Assembly: GCA_903872555.1 (NCBI GenBank)
Contig: CAIQLE010000110.1
Coordinates: 1 to 7,591 of the forward strand
Direction: 5' to 3'
Length of the DNA: 7,591 bases
Source: an uncultured bacterium
GTDB lineage: Bacteria > Pseudomonadota > Gammaproteobacteria > Burkholderiales > Burkholderiaceae_D
Shown piece by piece: positions 5,839-7,591 of the stretch; the stretch's first letter is position 1; every line of letters starts with the position of its first letter. The notes under the pieces were generated by a model. The model was not told the DNA's origin. It ran no database searches and saw nothing but the letters and a program-made list of their open reading frames with translations. A program made the position numbers and the translations under genes.

Positions 5839-7407
5839 TCATGCGTCGTTCTCGTTCAACTCGCGCAGTTTGAAACGCTGAATTTTGCCCGTCGCTGTTT
5901 TTGGCAGCTCAGCGGTAAACCATATCTCTCTGGGATATTTGTGCGGCGTCAGCCGGGTTTTGACAAAGGCTTTGAGTGCGGCCTCTGTGTCTGTGCCTGC
6001 TGCATGTCCCTTACGCAGCACCACATAGGCCACGGTTTTTGTCAGGCCCTTGTCATCTGTTTTGCCGACCACGGCGCACTCAAGCACCGCTTCATGTCCC
6101 ATGAGTGCCGATTCAACTTCGATCGGCGATACATACTGGCCACTGACTTTGAGCATGTCATCACTGCGGCCGGCATAAGTGTAGAAGCCTTGCGCATCTC
6201 GCATATATTTGTCACCGCTTTTCACCCAGGAACCCTGAAAGCTGGTCTGCGTTTTTTCACGATTGGTCCAATATAAATGTGCTGCACTTGGCCCTTGTAT
6301 AAAGAGTTCACCGACGCTGTCGTTGCCTATCACTGTGCCCGCCTCATCGCGTAGCTCGAGTTTGTAACCGGGCACGGGCTTGCCTGACGTGCCGTACTGA
6401 ACTTCACCACTGCGATTGGACAGGAAGATATGCAGCATTTCAGTTGAGCCCAGACCGTCCAGAATCTCGCAATCAAAATGCGAAGTAAATTTTTCACCCA
6501 CTTCGCGCGGCAAGGCCTCGCCGGCCGAGGCGCAGATCCGCAGTCTGACCTGTTCGCGTTTAGGGATGACATCAGAAGCCAGCATGGCGACATACAGCGT
6601 CGGTACGCCATAGAAGACCGTAGGCTGATATTGAGTGAGTCTGTCGAATACGGCGGCGGGCGTGGGACGATCTGCCATCAGTATTGTCGTGGCACCAACC
6701 GTCAGAGGAAAGGTCAGCGCATTGCCCAGACCATAGGCAAAAAATAATTTCGCCGCCGAGAAGACCACATCATCTTCACGTAATCCCAGTACCGGTTTGC
6801 CATAGAGCTCGGCGGTCCAGTAAAGATTGGCGTGCGAATGTACTGTGCCTTTGGGCTGGCCTGTAGAGCCGCTGGAATACAGCCAGAAGGCAAACTGATC
6901 TGCATGCGTGTCAGCATGCGCCAGATCGCTCAGGGGTTCCGCTGTGAGCATGGCATTCAATGGCATGCCCGCTGATTCATGCGCCTGACCGCTGATGACC
7001 AAGGGTATCTTTCTGTCCGCCAGTGTCAGCCCCTGCTGTACCACGGGCAACAAGACATCCGAGACGACAATCAGCTTCGCATCACAATGCGCCATCATGT
7101 AGGCATAGTTATCTGCCGGCAGCAGGGTATTGACGGGTACGGGTACAACGCCGGCAAACAGAGCGCCCAGAAATGCAACGGGCATATCTATGCTGTCTTG
7201 CATTACCAGCAGGATGCGCTGCTCTGGCTGCAGGCCTTGCTGCAGTAGTCCGGCTGCGAAGCGTCGTATGCGCTCATCGAGTTCGCCATAAGTCAGTTCG
7301 CGGCTGTCATCGCGATAGGCGAGTTTGTTTTTTCTGCCGCTGTTAAGCGCAAGAATATGGCGCGCGAAATTGAAGCGCTCAGGTGGCTCTGGGTGCGCAT
7401 GATGCAT
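5839..7407 (-). CDS. bclA: Benzoate-CoA ligase, aerobic box pathway
   Basis: Activates benzoate with ATP and CoA to benzoyl-CoA, AMP and pyrophosphate in the cytosol, the entry step to the aerobic box pathway. At 522 residues it has the length of the benzoate-CoA ligase branch of AMP-forming acyl-CoA synthetases. Motifs in order are FNFARHILALN near the N-terminus, P-loop YSSGSTGQPKG (177-187), HANLYWTAELYGKPVLG (192-208), FFAYGLGNALTFP (222-234), YGVPTLY (266-272), GSTEMLHIF (320-328), SGDKY (397-401), YAGRSDDMLKVSG (411-423) and PKTATGK with catalytic K508. The stretch around SAAKLFFAYGLGN is typical of benzoate ligases. Close paralogues acting on 2-aminobenzoate or hydroxybenzoates are possible but less likely. 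The start has a strong GGAGGAGA ribosome site. It follows the aldehyde dehydrogenase by 66 bases and precedes the hydrolase by 67, consistent with one operon. Confidence 0.93.
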   Translation of the reverse strand: MHHAHPEPPERFNFARHILALNSGRKNKLAYRDDSRELTYGELDERIRRFAAGLLQQGLQPEQRILLVMQDSIDMPVAFLGALFAGVVPVPVNTLLPADNYAYMMAHCDAKLIVVSDVLLPVVQQGLTLADRKIPLVISGQAHESAGMPLNAMLTAEPLSDLAHADTHADQFAFWLYSSGSTGQPKGTVHSHANLYWTAELYGKPVLGLREDDVVFSAAKLFFAYGLGNALTFPLTVGATTILMADRPTPAAVFDRLTQYQPTVFYGVPTLYVAMLASDVIPKREQVRLRICASAGEALPREVGEKFTSHFDCEILDGLGSTEMLHIFLSNRSGEVQYGTSGKPVPGYKLELRDEAGTVIGNDSVGELFIQGPSAAHLYWTNREKTQTSFQGSWVKSGDKYMRDAQGFYTYAGRSDDMLKVSGQYVSPIEVESALMGHEAVLECAVVGKTDDKGLTKTVAYVVLRKGHAAGTDTEAALKAFVKTRLTPHKYPREIWFTAELPKTATGKIQRFKLRELNENDA

Positions 7408-7411
7408 GTGG

Positions 7412-7419
7412 TCTCCTCC
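7412..7419 (-). promoter_or_regulatory. Strong ribosome binding site of benzoate-CoA ligase
   Basis: On the minus strand GGAGGAGA ends four bases before ATG 7407. It is close to the full anti-Shine-Dalgarno complement and fixes the start. Confidence 0.85.
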
Positions 7420-7420
7420 A

Positions 7421-7452
7421 GCGACGCCCTGATTATTTTTATGGGTCGTCGC
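7421..7452 (-). repeat. Bulged inverted repeat directly before the ligase ribosome site
   Basis: On the minus strand GCGACGACCC pairs with GGGCGTCGC with one bulged A, giving nine base pairs around an AT-rich 13-base loop. It ends one base before the Shine-Dalgarno site. No T run follows on the minus strand, so it does not look like a terminator. A 5' stabilising or RNA processing hairpin between aldehyde dehydrogenase and ligase is the more likely reading (inference). Confidence 0.6.
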
Positions 7453-7473
7453 GCCTTTTCTTTAAATACTGTT

Positions 7474-7591
7474 TCAGTAGCTGAGTGGTGTGCTGCCTTG
7501 CTTTAATGCTTCGAGTGCTGCAGCAGGTCCTTGTATGGCGCTCTTGCGATGATAGAAATTCAGTGCACGCAGTCCGCCTAGTTCTTCACCA
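7474..7591 (-). CDS. boxD: Aldehyde dehydrogenase C-terminus, probably BoxD; 5' end outside window
   Basis: Only the last 38 residues and the stop are present. They read GEELGGLRALNFYHRKSAIQ and continue with a short tail ending in PLSY. This resembles the end of the aldehyde dehydrogenase domain of the PaaZ/BoxD group, where GGGEELGGLRG...HYMQRTAIQG closes the domain. BoxD oxidises 3,4-dehydroadipyl-CoA semialdehyde with NADP to the acid in the aerobic benzoyl-CoA pathway. The next gene downstream is benzoate-CoA ligase, which supports BoxD over a phenylacetate-pathway enzyme. With the catalytic Cys and Glu outside the window the call relies on this tail and the context. The gene runs off the right edge and the real start lies well beyond it. 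Confidence 0.65.
   Translation of the reverse strand, partial: GEELGGLRALNFYHRKSAIQGPAAALEALKQGSTPLSY

Noticed and set aside
5824..6276. 150-codon plus-strand frame opposite the ligase C-terminal domain
   Set aside because: Fully antisense to the conserved ligase motifs; Cys/His-rich shadow with no ribosome site.
1..7591. CRISPR array, insertion sequence, tRNA or rRNA
   Set aside because: No regularly spaced repeats, transposase-like frames, long terminal inverted repeats or RNA gene signatures were seen on either strand.

Overview
The window looks like chromosomal DNA from a metabolically versatile betaproteobacterium. My best guess is Burkholderiales, perhaps Oxalobacteraceae-like, with moderate GC. 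That guess rests on gene content: a bacterial fumarylacetoacetase, a DctPQM-type TRAP transporter and an aerobic benzoyl-CoA (box) gene pair. It also rests on a small helix-turn-helix protein that I associate, from memory only, with that order. There is no sign of a mobile element, CRISPR array, tRNA or rRNA.

Left part, + strand (1-4346). The end of homogentisate catabolism, fumarylacetoacetase (5' end cut off by the window), is followed by a complete three-gene TRAP transporter in the order small permease, large permease, periplasmic binding protein. The first two transporter genes overlap by ATGA and the third follows after 31 bases. A strong hairpin with a short T run lies between fumarylacetoacetase and the transporter, and a textbook rho-independent terminator closes the transporter operon at 4314-4346.

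Middle (4347-4949). An AT-rich spacer carries one good sigma70-type promoter (TTGAAA, 17 bases, TATAAA). It drives an approximately 80-base leader and a 101-residue Cro/C1-like helix-turn-helix protein of unknown target.

Right part, - strand (4953-7591), convergent with the rest. Read in the direction of transcription, it holds the last 38 residues of an aldehyde dehydrogenase (probably BoxD), then benzoate-CoA ligase, then an alpha/beta hydrolase. This is a piece of an aerobic box operon. The junctions are structured: a bulged 9-bp hairpin sits directly before the strong ribosome binding site of the ligase. A 16-bp perfect palindrome plus a 19-codon mini-ORF sit before the hydrolase, which has no visible Shine-Dalgarno sequence.

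Together the window puts an importer between two aromatic-ring catabolic modules: homogentisate/tyrosine and benzoate. This makes an aromatic or related organic acid a reasonable guess for the TRAP substrate, but the sequence does not prove it. Most genes are well-known families. The less explained parts are the intergenic structures, the orphan regulator and the box-linked hydrolase.
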